Below, in pieces: positions 1 through 12,004 of a stretch of 64,000 nt of DNA; the first letter of the stretch is position 1, and each line of letters begins with the position of its first letter. Origin of the DNA: Epiperipatus broadwayi. Its lineage: Eukaryota; Onychophora; Udeonychophora; Euonychophora; Peripatidae. Position numbers and translations under genes: made by a program. Below the pieces are notes generated by a model that was not told the origin of the DNA, ran no database searches, and saw only the letters and a program-made list of their open reading frames with translations. The stretch is taken from positions 6,154,811 to 6,218,810 of the forward strand of contig JAQFVV010000013.1 in the NCBI GenBank assembly GCA_028023455.1. Reading direction: 5' to 3'.

Positions 1-331
1 ATTTATATGAAAAATAAAGAGAGAGAAGTGGATTTTGTTAATATATCGATAATTGAAATAGATTTATTGAAGAGCATTTCAGTAATTGTCATATCTATTA
101 AAACTTAGCAATATATTATCACTTTTTTAATATTATTACATGTCACCGCTAACTATGTTTTGTGGACTTACATATATATTGCATAGCAAACAACATTAAC
201 ATTTATATTCTTTTATTTTAAGTTGCAAATAATAAATTTGAATTAAAGCAATGAACTTGTAAATGCGCTTAAAATAAAATAAATTTATTGAACAGTTTTT
301 ATAACATATGAAGATTCAAAAACTTTGGTAG
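1..331. other. AT-rich sequence without a recognised feature
   Basis: I see no open frame of note, RNA gene or repeat boundary. It lies beyond the 3' tail of the LINE at 440-2398. Confidence 0.5.
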
Positions 332-376
332 TAATAATAATAACTACAATAATAAATAATAACAACAACAACAATA

Positions 377-439
<63 letters not shown>
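332..439. repeat. (AAT)n microsatellite at a LINE 3' end
   Basis: Imperfect then nearly pure AAT/ATA trinucleotide repeat. On the minus strand it is an (ATT)n tract directly after the 3' end of the LINE at 440-2398, so it probably began as the element's short 3' tail and then expanded. Confidence 0.9.
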
Positions 440-441
<2 letters not shown>

Positions 442-2398
442 TGTGATAATAGTAATTCAATTCAATTTTTATTTAATATACATATTTATAGCCCAAAGCC
501 AATTACAGCTTGCACATAAAAAAGGTATTAGTATATGTTTTAAAGGAATAATAACAATAATAATAAAAATAATAATAAATTATGAATTATACATTATTTA
601 TATTTTTAACAACCATTGAAAAATCATTAATATTGAGTTGAAAAATATTGTCATTAACAAAGTCTGAATTGTAAGTATTAAATAAATGAAAGAAGGGGAA
701 AAATTTAAAGTAACACTTCTACAAGTTTTAATTAAGAAATAATTATGGGCACAAATTTCATATTTACAATAATTCAAATGCAGTCTTGAGATCATGTTAT
801 AAGAAATATTTTTTCAGTAATGACTTTGTATAAAAACTTCATATCCCTAGCTATCCTCCTTGCTACAAGAGACATTTGACAATCTCTTTTCAGTTGACAA
901 AACCTAGAATTTTTTTTGAAAACAACTGTATTTCACTTGTGTCTCTTTTCAAATAAGGATTCCATAAAACAGATCCAAATTCCAAAATAAAAAGAACCAA
1001 AGATTTAAAAATGTCTATATTTAGTGGAGTATTCAATAGCACTACCATATCTATAAATAACACCCACCATCTTGAGCACTTTATTTATTATTGATTCTAT
1101 ATGATGATAAAAAGAACCATTATTAGAAAATATAATTCCAAGAACTGGAATATTATTAACAGATTTTATTTTAAAATTATTGATATAATATACAAATCTT
1201 AAAATTTCAGCTTTATTGATTAAAATTCTAAAAAACACTTGTCCGCTTTGGCTATCATTTTATTATTTTCACACCATTTACAAAAAACTATTAATATCAT
1301 ACTGGAGCATAGTGCAGGAGATAAGAGTAATGTAGACAAGACTTAAGATCATTAATATATTTATTAAAAAGTAATGGAGCCAAAATACTACCTTGAGGTA
1401 CTCCACGATAACAATAATTTTGAGAAGAAATTTTTCCATTAAATTTAACAAAAGCTGCTCTATCTTTTTATAAAAGATCCAAACTAACAAACTATATTAC
1501 TTGCAGATCAAGATTATATAATTTAGTAAGAAGAATCTTATGATTTATCCTATCAAAGGCTTTAGACATATCAAAATAAATAACATCCATTTTACCATGG
1601 TTTTCAATTACATGTGCAATATGATTATAAATAGTGATAAAACATGTTTTTATTGACTTAGTTGGTACAAAACCTTGTTGCTCTGTTGCCACCATGAACT
1701 AGTTTGTTATATATACATCTCTCAAATATTCCTTTAATGGTGTGTAAGACTGAAATGAGTCTATAGTTACTGACATTATCTTTATCTCCACTTTAAAAAT
1801 AGGAATAACTTTAGCAATTTTTAGAGATGTGGGGAAAGTAGAGCTAGTTATAGAACAATTGAGGATGTGACAAAGAGGTAAAGAGATCAGCACAGCTTTT
1901 GTAAATAAAAACGGGGATGTTATCTGGACCCAAACTGGAATATAACTTAAGTTGTTTAATGGCAGTTTCAATATCACATTCTGTAAATTTGTTTAGTAAA
2001 ATAGCTTTCCTTACAGTCTTGTTGAACAAAGTCTGATCATTATAATGTAGTTTTACAGAGAGTTGCAATTTTTTTTTATTTTTTTTTAGAAAAATCAGCT
2101 GTTAAAGAAGATATATTATCTTTTTGTGTTTTCATTTTAGTAATACCCAAATGCTTAATTAATAGTCAAAATTTTTTAGGATTATTCACAATTTTACTTT
2201 CCACATCATTCATAAATTTTTGATAGTCTCTTCTATAAATGACCTTTGATAATCTTCTATAATTAATAAAATTATTATAAAAAATCAAATTTTTAGATTT
2301 CATATATTTCCTATGATGACATGATTTCCTTCTAATAATAGTTTTAAGCGATTTAGAAAACCATAAAGAAAAATGATTATTAGTAATATTTTTTTAGG
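440..2398 (-). mobile_element. 5'-truncated non-LTR retrotransposon (CR1/Jockey-like LINE)
   Basis: A LINE copy of about 1.96 kb on the minus strand. It holds the linker before the reverse transcriptase (RT), the RT domain and the C-terminal region. A short 3' UTR at about 455-597 has an AATAAA at 468-473 and ends in repeated TTGAA units followed by (ATT)n, typical of CR1/Jockey-type 3' tails. The 5' end stops at about 2398 against a GAT/AAT microsatellite, as expected from incomplete reverse transcription. The assignment rests on recognising the RT block order, not on a search. The clade could equally be another member of the Jockey superfamily. Confidence 0.88.
598..2395 (-). pseudogene. 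LINE ORF2 reverse transcriptase, frameshifted and catalytically deleted
   Basis: Read 2395 to 598 in several frames. A linker gives VIYRRDYQKFMNDVE (around 2235) and NNPKKFW (around 2180). RT block 0 gives SSLGPDNIP (around 1925), then FPTSLKIAKVIPIFK (around 1800). RT block 2 gives DVIYFDMSKAFDRINH (1540-1590), and block 4 gives YRGVPQGSILAPLLF (about 1365-1410). The next block should be YADD but reads LLHYAPV at 1300-1319 and jumps straight to QYDINSF and KWCENNKM, so about 25 residues including both catalytic aspartates are gone. The C terminus shows VLGIIFSNNGSFYHHI (around 1120) and EFGSVLWNPYLKRDT (around 960). With at least four frame changes and no active site, this copy is dead. Confidence 0.88.
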
Positions 2399-2412
2399 TA
2401 TAAACAAATCAA

Positions 2413-2458
2413 TAACATCATCACCACCATCACTATTATCATCATCATCATAATAATA

Positions 2459-2554
<96 letters not shown>
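2413..2554. repeat. Compound (ATC)n-(AAT)n-(GAT)n microsatellite
   Basis: Three trinucleotide blocks in a row: CAT/ATC, then AAT, then about 20 units of GAT up to 2554. It abuts the truncated 5' end of the LINE, so that element is bracketed by trinucleotide repeats on both sides. Confidence 0.9.
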
Positions 2555-2692
2555 CCTTTGACAGATTATTTCTTACAAAGCCCTTAGGGTTGAACCACAG
2601 AGAACTTTGAATTGCACATATTTTAGACTTACATTTAAATATATATGAACAGTTAGTATTAGATAATCAAAATTATTTCTCTTTAACAGAAA

Positions 2693-2697
<5 letters not shown>

Positions 2698-2740
<43 letters not shown>

Positions 2741-2765
2741 GCTATATATATATATATATATATAG
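2698..2765. repeat. (TA)n microsatellite
   Basis: Alternating TA with a few interruptions (GCTATA). The open frame rich in Ile and Tyr seen across it is a product of the repeat, not a gene. Confidence 0.85.
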
Positions 2766-5700
2766 CTCTGGCCAATGTTTAAATACACTTGAATGGCAAC
2801 CACCAGATCATGTGACTAGATGGATGGCACTAACAACTCATCCAAACTGAAACAAACTACAGACAACCAAAATTTATGCCAATATTGCAAAAAATCACAA
2901 TCAAATTACAAACACAGAAAACAAAGTTTTTCATTGCTTCCAAAGAATAAATAATACTAACAATATTTTGCAATTTGATATATAAACACATGGCAATCAG
3001 TCACACGCACATCTTGTTTATTGGAATAATAATGATTTTAAAATTAATTAATGAAAGGTTTAATAATTTAATTCCAAGAGGCTTACATGCATCATTTAAA
3101 ATATTTTTTTTCTCACATTCAATAATATTATCAGCTACAGATACAAATACATGTCTGTACAAGTTTCCGAGGGATTTTCTCTATGATGCACTAACTTTAC
3201 ATTAGTTTTGGGAGACATAATTATGAATTGCTCCTGATCATACAAACCTATCGTATTTAATTTTAAAATTTTATAAAGAACGTCAAAACACTTGGTTTCT
3301 AACTATAAACTCTAGGCAATTATGTAATTATCTCAGATGACCCAGATCAATATAACCAGATCACTGGAATACTCAAAAATGCATACCTTGTATTAAACAT
3401 CAAAAACTCAGAAAATGATGCAGTCATTTGGTAAAGTATTAGCTTTCAATTCAATTTATCTGAAAGATATACTTGTGCTAATTTACAGCAACAGCTTTGA
3501 ATTCATGCTGGAATTGCATCCAGCAATAGAACCAAACAATTTTCCTATGCAGAATGCAGATCATTAAGCCATGTTAAATCTCTTCATAATAGGACTCAAA
3601 TCATCAATGCTACACTTGCAACACAATGTGACAGCAACAAGAGTTCCCAATCACAACATATAAATGATAAGCTCAACCACAAACTAATTGACATACCAAT
3701 CACACACACACACACTGTTAACATCCAGATATGAATAACCATATTCAAATAACTTCATCTGAAAAATAACTTTCGATCTCTCCCTCCCTCATGGATCTCA
3801 TTGCAAAAAAACAGCAAAACATAGATGAACCAAATAGTATGCTTGGCATAGACTCGAACAACCCTCAAACAACTCACATGTATTTCAAAATATACAACAC
3901 CTGACAGATGTAAATACCATACTGAACTATATGACAAAGGACCCCCAGTGAAACACAAAATACCATCAAAACAAACAACACCCACATAATTAAAAATAAC
4001 ACAGCATATATCACAGAGGCATTCATGCCATATATTCCACAAATTAAACTAAATACAATAGAGACAAAAAGAAGATCAGGTTATCCATAAAGAAATAAAA
4101 TGAATAAAAAGCAAAAAGCAGGAGAGTACAATAGTTTATTATCAGTAACTAGCCTTCAAACAGAAGACTTGATATCAATGATCATCACTTCTATTCAACT
4201 AACCAGTGATTCTCCACTAACATTTAGCTCACATTGCTGAAAACTAGCCATCGAAAATTTTGAAATGCAAACATTCCCCAAACCACAATATCAATTAAGG
4301 TCAGAATAACAGTTTTTAATGTCTGTGATTTAAACTCAGCAAACAAAGTACAGTGCATTAGACTATGGACTAGTATCACACTACCACATATATTGGGGCT
4401 TTTGGTGACAAAATTATGCAGTGGAACACAGACTGACTCTGCAGAGAACCTTTACATTGAGGAATTCATTGCTTGCTCCAGATATATGTCATCACCACAG
4501 ATGGCATTTGCCTTCTTATAAAACAAAGCTATTCATTCATATTATTCAAGATCATATACATTAATGTAAACTGTCATCACCATACAACTACGCTCAACAT
4601 AATATTTACCTAAATTCCACCTGGAAACATTATTCAACTTCATACCATCAACTCATTACTAGCATTAACCACTTAACCAACCATCATTATGGTTGATTAT
4701 AACATGAAGTACATAGCCTTTATCTCTAAATGGCTTCATCAAATAACAATATCATTCATGAGTGCTGCAGGTTTTCTATTATTAAACACTGTAACATTCC
4801 ATAACAGCCATCACACATCATTAATTGATTTTTTCTTCTATTAATCAATGCTGTATTACTATATATCATCCTGAATCTTAATCCATCTCCATTCTCAGAC
4901 CATTCTGCACAAACTGCAACACTCAATTTAGCTGAAATTCAGCCAGCTACATTACTCCTTCAGAAAACAATGAGGATTCTACTTCCAGCATCCACTCCAT
5001 ATTTCCATTTTTTCCAAAACATATATTATGCTCAACAAACTTGAAGGACTGCCAGGCCTATATAAATATATTTCATTTAACATTGATAACATCACCAGAA
5101 AAATATCCCCACCATCCAGGCTTTTAGCTTTTTCTGATGAATGATGTAAGCAGAGAGTAATGTCTGAACTACTCACCACACATACCAGCATACATTTAAA
5201 CTCACCCAGGTATATAACATGTGTGGCACTTAAAGTTTACTTAGCTACCAAAAATGTAAATTTTGCCTCAGTCAATAGCATATATCGACTAAAGACTACA
5301 TCAGATGGGTCCTGGGTTCCCCTCCACCTATAGAGTGCCCATTTCTTTTCAAATAACAGCATCTTCACATGCAGTGCATAATATTATTGCACCTATATGT
5401 AAGAATTTCAAAGAATAACTTCAAACTCATCAACAATCCCATCTCATGAATTTTTGAAGCACCCAAAACAATTACACCATATACCACTAATGAATTTACA
5501 ATCAAACTTGCTACTCTATCTAATGCATGTCATCCAGGTATTCAGGGTTTGCCAAAATTTGTGTTCAAGTACTTCAACTACTAAAGGGCCAAGTGACTTT
5601 ACAAGCTAACACAAAAATAAGCAACATTGATAACCTTTATACATTCCCAATAGTGATTTTCAATAAGAAACCAACTTAAATAACCATACTTAACAACCTC

Positions 5701-6190
5701 CAGCATATCACCATAGGTCCACTAGCCATGATGACCATTGACAAAGTTATTAAACACAAGATTTAGCCATATCTGCTCCCTTTAATTTTACCATATTAGT
5801 TTGGAAGAAAGTAATTATCAACAGGACACAGCGCTTATCTTAAGCAATTTTCAGCTTGTTGCAAGGCTGAAAAAAATATGCTGTAGTTGCTTTCCTGTTA
5901 GATATTAAATTTTCCTTTGATTCCATGGTAATAAAGGTACTAATTGACATGTTGGCCACTACCAAAACACTTCATAATTCTCTGTACATGCTAACAAAAA
6001 TTCTATACTCTTCGCTCCAATACAATCTTCAAAGGTTGTCACCTATGTTCATTACTATTCACCCACTACTAATGAAGATCCATAAAACATTTACTGGAAT
6101 CCAAATATCAACACATTTCTCCATATAACAATGATAACCTATTGAAGCAGATGATCTGATGCTCAGATCCTGCTTCACAACCCATATCCA
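2766..6190. other. 3.4 kb without a confident gene; possible old retroelement remnants
   Basis: The strand is noticeably richer in C and A than its neighbours, as if it derives from a transcribed repeat, but all frames are closed by stops. Around 3335-3435 the plus strand reads DDPDQYNQITGILKNAYL and then NIKNSENDAVIW. This faintly resembles the block after the YADD motif of RTE-type reverse transcriptases, but I could not extend it. Open stretches on the minus strand at 3755-4042 and 4979-5191 show no recognisable motif. A short (AC)n lies at about 3702-3715. Confidence 0.25.
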
Positions 6191-6409
6191 ATCTCCTACC
6201 ACCTAACTGTATTAAAACCCGCCTGTACGCACGTATATATATAGCTAATAATATATATATTTCTTTTGGTTAGTATTATAACAAATCACATTAACACATA
6301 TGTATTTTAATTTAAAAATATTTTATTTAATAATATTCTCGTATATACGGGCGTAAATAATATCTATATATTTCAGTGTAGGAGATTGCGAATAAATTAA
6401 TAGTTATAT

Positions 6410-6440
<31 letters not shown>

Positions 6441-7313
6441 ATATATGAAATTTATTATTTTTTTCATATATAATTTTGCAGCCAGAAGTGATGCAATCTT
6501 GTTAAGAAGTCTCTCGAAAAACAATTACCCAGAAGATCCCTTAGATTAAAGTAAAAGATTATGAATTGGTAATAATAACATAAACCCATTAGTGGAAATT
6601 GTCCACGCTAGCTTGTTTTAAAATCATAAGATATATTTTAAAACAATCGTTTGAGAAACTGATAACAAACGTGCATTGTTTCAAACATCTTACTAGATAA
6701 GAGTATCACTATTCCAGATGAAACTTAAGTGCTTAAACCACCTCAGGTCCAGCAGTAGTTGCTAAGTTACAGCTTCAAAATAAAAGTATATATACTGCTG
6801 GATTTGAATCCACAGGAAAGGAGACCATTAAATAACTATGCTGCTATACATATTCCATGCCTGTTTTAATTCTCACTCAATGTGTCATGAGTAGGAAATT
6901 TCGCCTTGTCCCTCTATTCTAATATGCTGTTCCCATGAATGAAGCTCTGCATCCCATACTATTGAACTTTATGTATATTTTCCAGTGAAAGTGAAATGCT
7001 ATCTCTCAAATAATAATGCTACCCTAGATCTAGCAGAATAATACCGATGGACTGATTCCTACTGAAATGCTCTTCCAAATAATCAAGGTAAAAGAACTTT
7101 GACCGCTTATAATTCCTAAATCCTGCCTTCTTTGTAATATTTATATTTTAAATCATCTATATTAAATTGCTTCAAATATGTATTCTATAACTCTATATAA
7201 CTAATCTATATTAAGCCTCCTATAAAATGTTTTTCCTTTTCTTTTAATTCCAAGCAGCAAATAATTTTCATTTTATTTATGTATTTATATTTTAAAATAA
7301 ATGCCAATAGTAT
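6191..7313. other. AT-rich intergenic DNA with a tRNA-like B-box trace
   Basis: No coding signal. At 6798-6830 the minus strand reads GGATTCAAATCCAGCAG, which resembles a polymerase III B box, and may be the end of a degraded tRNA-derived SINE. A (TA)n run lies at about 6405-6433. Confidence 0.3.
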
Positions 7314-7433
7314 TCTAAAATCGCCAGCATATAATTCATTTTCATTTCCCCACCCATCATTTACTGGGTAAATAATTTATAATTTGATCAAAACATGTCT
7401 TATTCGACTTACCCAGGTGCTCGCGATTTTAGA
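7314..7433. mobile_element. Possible 120-bp TIR element (MITE-like)
   Basis: TCTAAAATCGCCAGCA at 7314-7329 is the inverted complement of 7418-7433 with one mismatch in 16. TA-rich bases flank both sides, so a TA target duplication is possible but cannot be shown here. No second copy was found in the window, so this may be a chance inverted repeat. Confidence 0.3.
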
Positions 7434-7860
7434 TAAATAAACTAATTATATTTTTCATGTTTACTGTAGAAAAACAGATTTGACGCCTATTTTTCACATT
7501 CTCCTTCCTAAATAATGTGCTATCTTTTATTCTTAAATTATATTATATATGTAAAACCCATCTTAGCTATTGCCACCACCCACTTATTTTGTAATAATTT
7601 ATATATTTTCACAAGGGCATTGATTAACCAAAATTGAGATTTATTAAATGTGTAAAAAGTAATGAATAATATTAATAACATAATGTAAGGGGGAGGGGGG
7701 TATTGAGATCTTAGTTTTATATTTAAGTATTATTATTACCCATGTTTGCTTAATGAAGCCATATTATTTTGTCGAATATTTCATAATTTATGGGCAATAA
7801 ATACGTCTCGATAATCTTTAATCTTGAGAATTAGGTTTATCTTATATTATTAAGCATTTC
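7434..7860. other. AT-rich DNA, nothing recognised
   Basis: A short G-rich run at 7687-7700 is the only compositional oddity. Confidence 0.4.
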
Positions 7861-8280
7861 ATGCATAAAGGCCATTTTGTTTTATATATGTTCATGCTTC
7901 TCTCTCATATGGAGGTCATCGCACAGTCGAGCCCCATCGTCGTTCTCACTGTCCTTAAACCAGGCTGTAAAAATCACCTGGGGGACATCCATGGCCTTAC
8001 GAGCATGCTTTATATGGGGATCACTCTGGAAAAACCAGCCCGATAATGACATAGCCGGCCACCCTTCGTCTCAATACCGACCCTGCCTATGTTGCAGAGG
8101 AAATTGGTCAACTTCGTTCTTAGAATTCGTGAAGCACACTCCAGGATCCATAATTGGACCGACCCAATCAGCCTCCATGCACGCACCACCTTTCAGTGTC
8201 TTATTAGTCGCCCAGAAGTATTCATAAGCCGTATTGAAATGATTTCTTTAAACAGACATATTTCCAATAGTGTAATATAA
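7861..8280. other. Unidentified GC-richer block with overlapping open frames
   Basis: From about 7915 to 8230 the base composition is close to 50% G+C, against about 25% around it, and several frames stay open. A 116-codon plus frame runs 7877-8227, another plus frame 7861-8043, another 8089-8277, and a minus frame is open across roughly 7865-8065. None contains a motif I recognise. No clear splice acceptor and donor pair frames the block. It could be an exon, part of a transposon from another genomic background, or a foreign fragment. I assign no function. Confidence 0.3.
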
Positions 8281-8940
8281 GTATTAATGCGATAGATTTA
8301 GTATTGTTTATATAATTATTCATTATCCATCTCGCGCATTAATTATCTAGAACTCAAATTAATCATAATGTTGAATGTAACCAAATATAATATCTGCTTG
8401 TAAAATTATTATTGTTTAAATTAAGTAAATGCTCTTTTCATCTTTGGGGTGTAATAGTATTCCAACAATGTATTCTAATAGCGCTAATTCATTTAATCAC
8501 ACATATATAAATTATTGGCATAGCCACAATTATAATGTTATCATTAAATATGAATCAAACATATATATATAATACTCATGAGGCTAATGTCAGCTAAATA
8601 ACCCGACATAATTTTGTTATTAATAAATCTTATATATATATCAAACTCGAACCATTGCTTTCTTTTAGTTAAGTTAAAATATTAAGTTATTACTTAAGCT
8701 CAAATATGACTAGATGATCTCCGCTCAATACATAATTAATATGCTAGGTCGCGAGCCTTCATTGCTCATAAAATATAGCTAGTTATTAAGTTATTCTATC
8801 ATGTAAGTTTAGCTTAGAGTCTTTTTTGTGTCTCCGATGATAGATGCCAGCGGATGAGAAGTAAATTAATCGATGTCATCGGGATTGTTGCTCATAATGT
8901 TATAGATCTGGGAAATAGGTAAATAGGGCAGAGTTCATGA
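8281..8940. other. AT-rich DNA without a confident feature
   Basis: A short open plus-strand stretch at about 8850-8920 reads IDVIGIVAHNVIDLGN and ends at a GTAAAT that could be a splice donor. It is too short to call. The rest shows nothing. Confidence 0.3.
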
Positions 8941-9243
8941 GTGTTCCTGACCTGTGTATCTTGTGCACGATTGGATTCGAGGTACTTTTGCCTAGATGCT
9001 AGATCTTGTTACGTGGACATACAAATCCGACCGGCACACTATATGGAAGACATAATTGTCTTACACCCATCCAAAAAACACCTACTAGCTTTACATAGAA
9101 TATTTCAAGAATTTGCAGCTACAAATAAACTCAATATCAATCTGTTTGGTCACTTGATAATATCAAATCATGCACAGACATGTTTGGGGGAAAGTGATCT
9201 ACCATTCTGGATTTTCTCTTTTATGTATGTGAAAATGCAATGA
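8941..9243 (+). pseudogene. Reverse transcriptase fragment of a second LINE
   Basis: A 100-codon plus-strand frame. Residues 34-70 read YMEDIIVLHPSKKHLLALH, then IFQEFAATNKLNIN. This is the LINE reverse transcriptase block in which YADDIVLL is followed by an amphipathic helix and a conserved N-N-L-x-x-N stretch. The first catalytic Asp of YADD is Glu-like in this copy (YMED), so it would be inactive. No palm block PQG or thumb domain could be found nearby, so this is an isolated internal fragment. It differs from the LINE at 440-2398. Its ATG is unlikely to be a real start. Confidence 0.6.
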
Positions 9244-10785
9244 GGTGTAAAATCCAGAATAACCTCAAAAAAGAAAAAGAGAAAATCACTACCTCACTCT
9301 CTAAGGCAGATTTCTTTATGTATTCCAAAATCTAGCATTGAACTAGCTAATCACCACCAAAATCACTTATTACATTCCCATTATTACTTTTTCTAAAGGG
9401 TTTACAAACAAAATCTTTTCTCTCTGCAACAAGATTTTGTGGCACTGTAAGTCAGTGTCCATATCTGCTAAAGAGTTTATCATATCAATCACTCATTTAT
9501 ATTTTTGACTGCAGAATGTTACAACTTTAAAAATAGTCACATGCAAACATTTTCCAATGCTACAATACCTTCCTCATCCCTCATATATGATTAACTGTTA
9601 TACCTTCCTCATTCCTCATATATGATTAACTGTCATTCATTATCAATTATATAAAAATGCATTCTTACAGATATATGTTCAAACTATGTTCAAGTATACA
9701 TGCTGGCAAATTTATTAATTAATTTATACAAATCTGTATTATGACTTTAATCTGATAATGCTTGAAATCAACAATTACTCCATAAATTCACTCTATAGCT
9801 ATTGTACTTTACTTTTTGCTAAGATTAAACCTTCATGACCTGCCCACTTCATATTATCTGAGATACCAGTTACTGTATACAAATGTTAATCTCTTTTGCT
9901 TCTTAGGCCACAGGGCAGAAAAACACAGCAATATCTATTATATCACTATTCAGAACTAGACCTAATTTGTTATAACATGGCCAGATCCTATAGACAATCA
10001 AACACCAACTCTCAGACAATAATCCACTCTTATTGCAAAGGTTCTGACCCATCAATCCATACAGCATCTTTTGCACTCTATGCATATTGGTACATTCATT
10101 GTCACATTTACCTTAGAAAACAATATAAGGCACCATTAATCAACATTTAATATCAGTTGTGCAACCTGAAATTTCTACAGATATCTGGTCACTTATAACA
10201 CATCAATCAAATATCTAACTGCCACCATGCTCCTATCAATTCATGTAATCAACAAACATTTCCTCAAAAAGATGTGCCATTATCCAACAAGTAAAATATT
10301 GAAAATTTCATGAACCAACAAACTCAAAACATAAATACAGAAAAGCATGCTAAAATCAACAATACAACTAATATGTTGCTGATTGCCATCTAACAGTAAT
10401 GACATGGAATATTTGAGAACTTGGATTACATGAATTATCACAAATATCTATTAAGTAAATGAAAACTTAAATTTCACTTAAAAAAACTGAAAAAAACTAT
10501 ACATATGTCCCCTGCACTCCTTCCTCCAAAAACGTTAATCAAAGGTAATTGTATAAAATATATCAAATGTAAATTAGCAAATGTACATTGTAGTCTCCAT
10601 TCCTGTTCCATCACATATAATCCTGTAAAATTATTGTAATCAACCACAACATTGATCAACTATACTCCCACTAATTTACTTTATGTATAAACACTTTCTT
10701 TCTTCTTTCACTTGCAATGTAAACATATGTATTTGGAAAGCTCATATTAAATGTAATCATTTAGTTATTAATTAAAAAACATGAA
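9244..10785. other. CA-rich DNA, possibly decayed retroelement body
   Basis: Downstream of the RT fragment the plus strand keeps the same C- and A-rich composition as 2.8-6.2 kb, suggesting old LINE sequence. I could not read a conserved domain. An 84-codon plus frame at 9896-10150 and a 61-codon minus frame at 10474-10659 have no recognised motif. Confidence 0.25.
9568..9634. repeat. 33-bp tandem duplication
   Basis: Two adjacent copies beginning ATACCTTCCTCAT and ending ATATATGATTAACTGT, nearly identical. A recent slippage or template-switch duplication. Confidence 0.8.
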
Positions 10786-10805
10786 ACATCATCATCATCA
10801 TCATC

Positions 10806-10836
<31 letters not shown>
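10786..10836. repeat. (CAT)n-(AAT)n microsatellite
   Basis: CAT units followed by AAT units, directly against the outer edge of the 3' LTR that begins at 10840. Confidence 0.85.
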
Positions 10837-10839
<3 letters not shown>

Positions 10840-10840
<1 letters not shown>

Positions 10841-12004
10841 TGGTCGGGAATGATGATGAAGTTCACCAGTCTTACTGCATCTGCCGACAGAGCACCACTA
10901 GGCTACTTTGAACCTAGAAAATTTATTAAGTCGACAGATACATGCTGTTAAGACCGTGACTGCCAGCCCTAGTCACTAGCTCAAGTAGACACAGAAACTT
11001 ATATATTTATTAAAATATATTTTTAATAATAAAGAATAAAAAAAAGCAATCGCTGTAAGTATTAATAACACAAAAAAAGATTTTATTTACATATATATAT
11101 ATGATGACACAAACTTTAAAATTATTATATAAGAAAAATTATATTTTATGTTTCATTAGTTATTATTTTATTTGTTTTTAACTCTAATTTTTAATCTTAG
11201 AAATGTTGAGTATAAATGAGCTACCTAGACGCACTCACAAATTTTCAAATCACTTGACTCCAGACTAAAAATATGCAGCCATACCAAATACTCACTTCCA
11301 GATATATATCAGCAACCAATGCAATGTGAACATGTTAGCATAGAATCATGCCAACAGGAATGTGCATCTGAAACAGCATGATATTATTGGAGAAAACATG
11401 GCCTTCATTCTGCAGGAATGTGCATCTGTCAGTTATAAAGGAAACATGCATATAAACTACTAAAAAGAAATGCTACATATGGATGGGAGAGTGGTCTTAT
11501 CTTGCCGACTTATCTTCTCAATCCATACAACTGGAATGGGTCAATGGTGCAGGAAATACGTCTGCGATCCATTTCAACAATATGACTACCTCTTTCGGGT
11601 CATGCATTCAGTTGGACTCATTGCCCTAGGTGCTAACACACTTCACATTACATTGATATAAATGTCCATATATTTCTCCACCAGCATTGACACAACTACA
11701 AACAAATAGTCCAAAATCAAATCCTCTTTAAACTAACTTATATTTAAACTAATCTAGCAGCCATATATACTCAACTAACATTTAAATCATTTTATTAATT
11801 TAATTCAAAACAAAAAAATCTTTAGTTTATGGTTTCAAAATCATTTTAAAATGACATTATATTTAACTTATTTTCTTTCCAGAAATACTATTTTTAACCT
11901 ATTTTTAAAATTTAATAATGCACAAATAACAATGTGTTTTCTATGTTTAAATTTAAGTTTGCAATCGCAAACCCCTACCCTATTACAAACAGATATTAAT
12001 TAAA
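10840..12004 (-). repeat. 3' LTR
   Basis: 1165 bp, matching 13326-14495 almost base for base apart from short indels such as (TA)n length. It contains two spaced GGAATGTGCATCTG boxes (around 11340-11435) that recur in the solo LTR at 42661-44620. The 63-codon frame inside it (11470-11661) is disrupted in the sister copy, so it is not a gene. Confidence 0.75.

Noticed and set aside
3755-4042. 95-codon minus-strand gene
   Set aside because: No recognisable domain, no splice signals, and the opposite strand shares the composition of neighbouring non-coding DNA.
6231-6360. CGCACGTATATATATAG against CGTATATACGGGCG as an inverted repeat
   Set aside because: Pairing is limited to TA-rich bases and breaks after a few positions.
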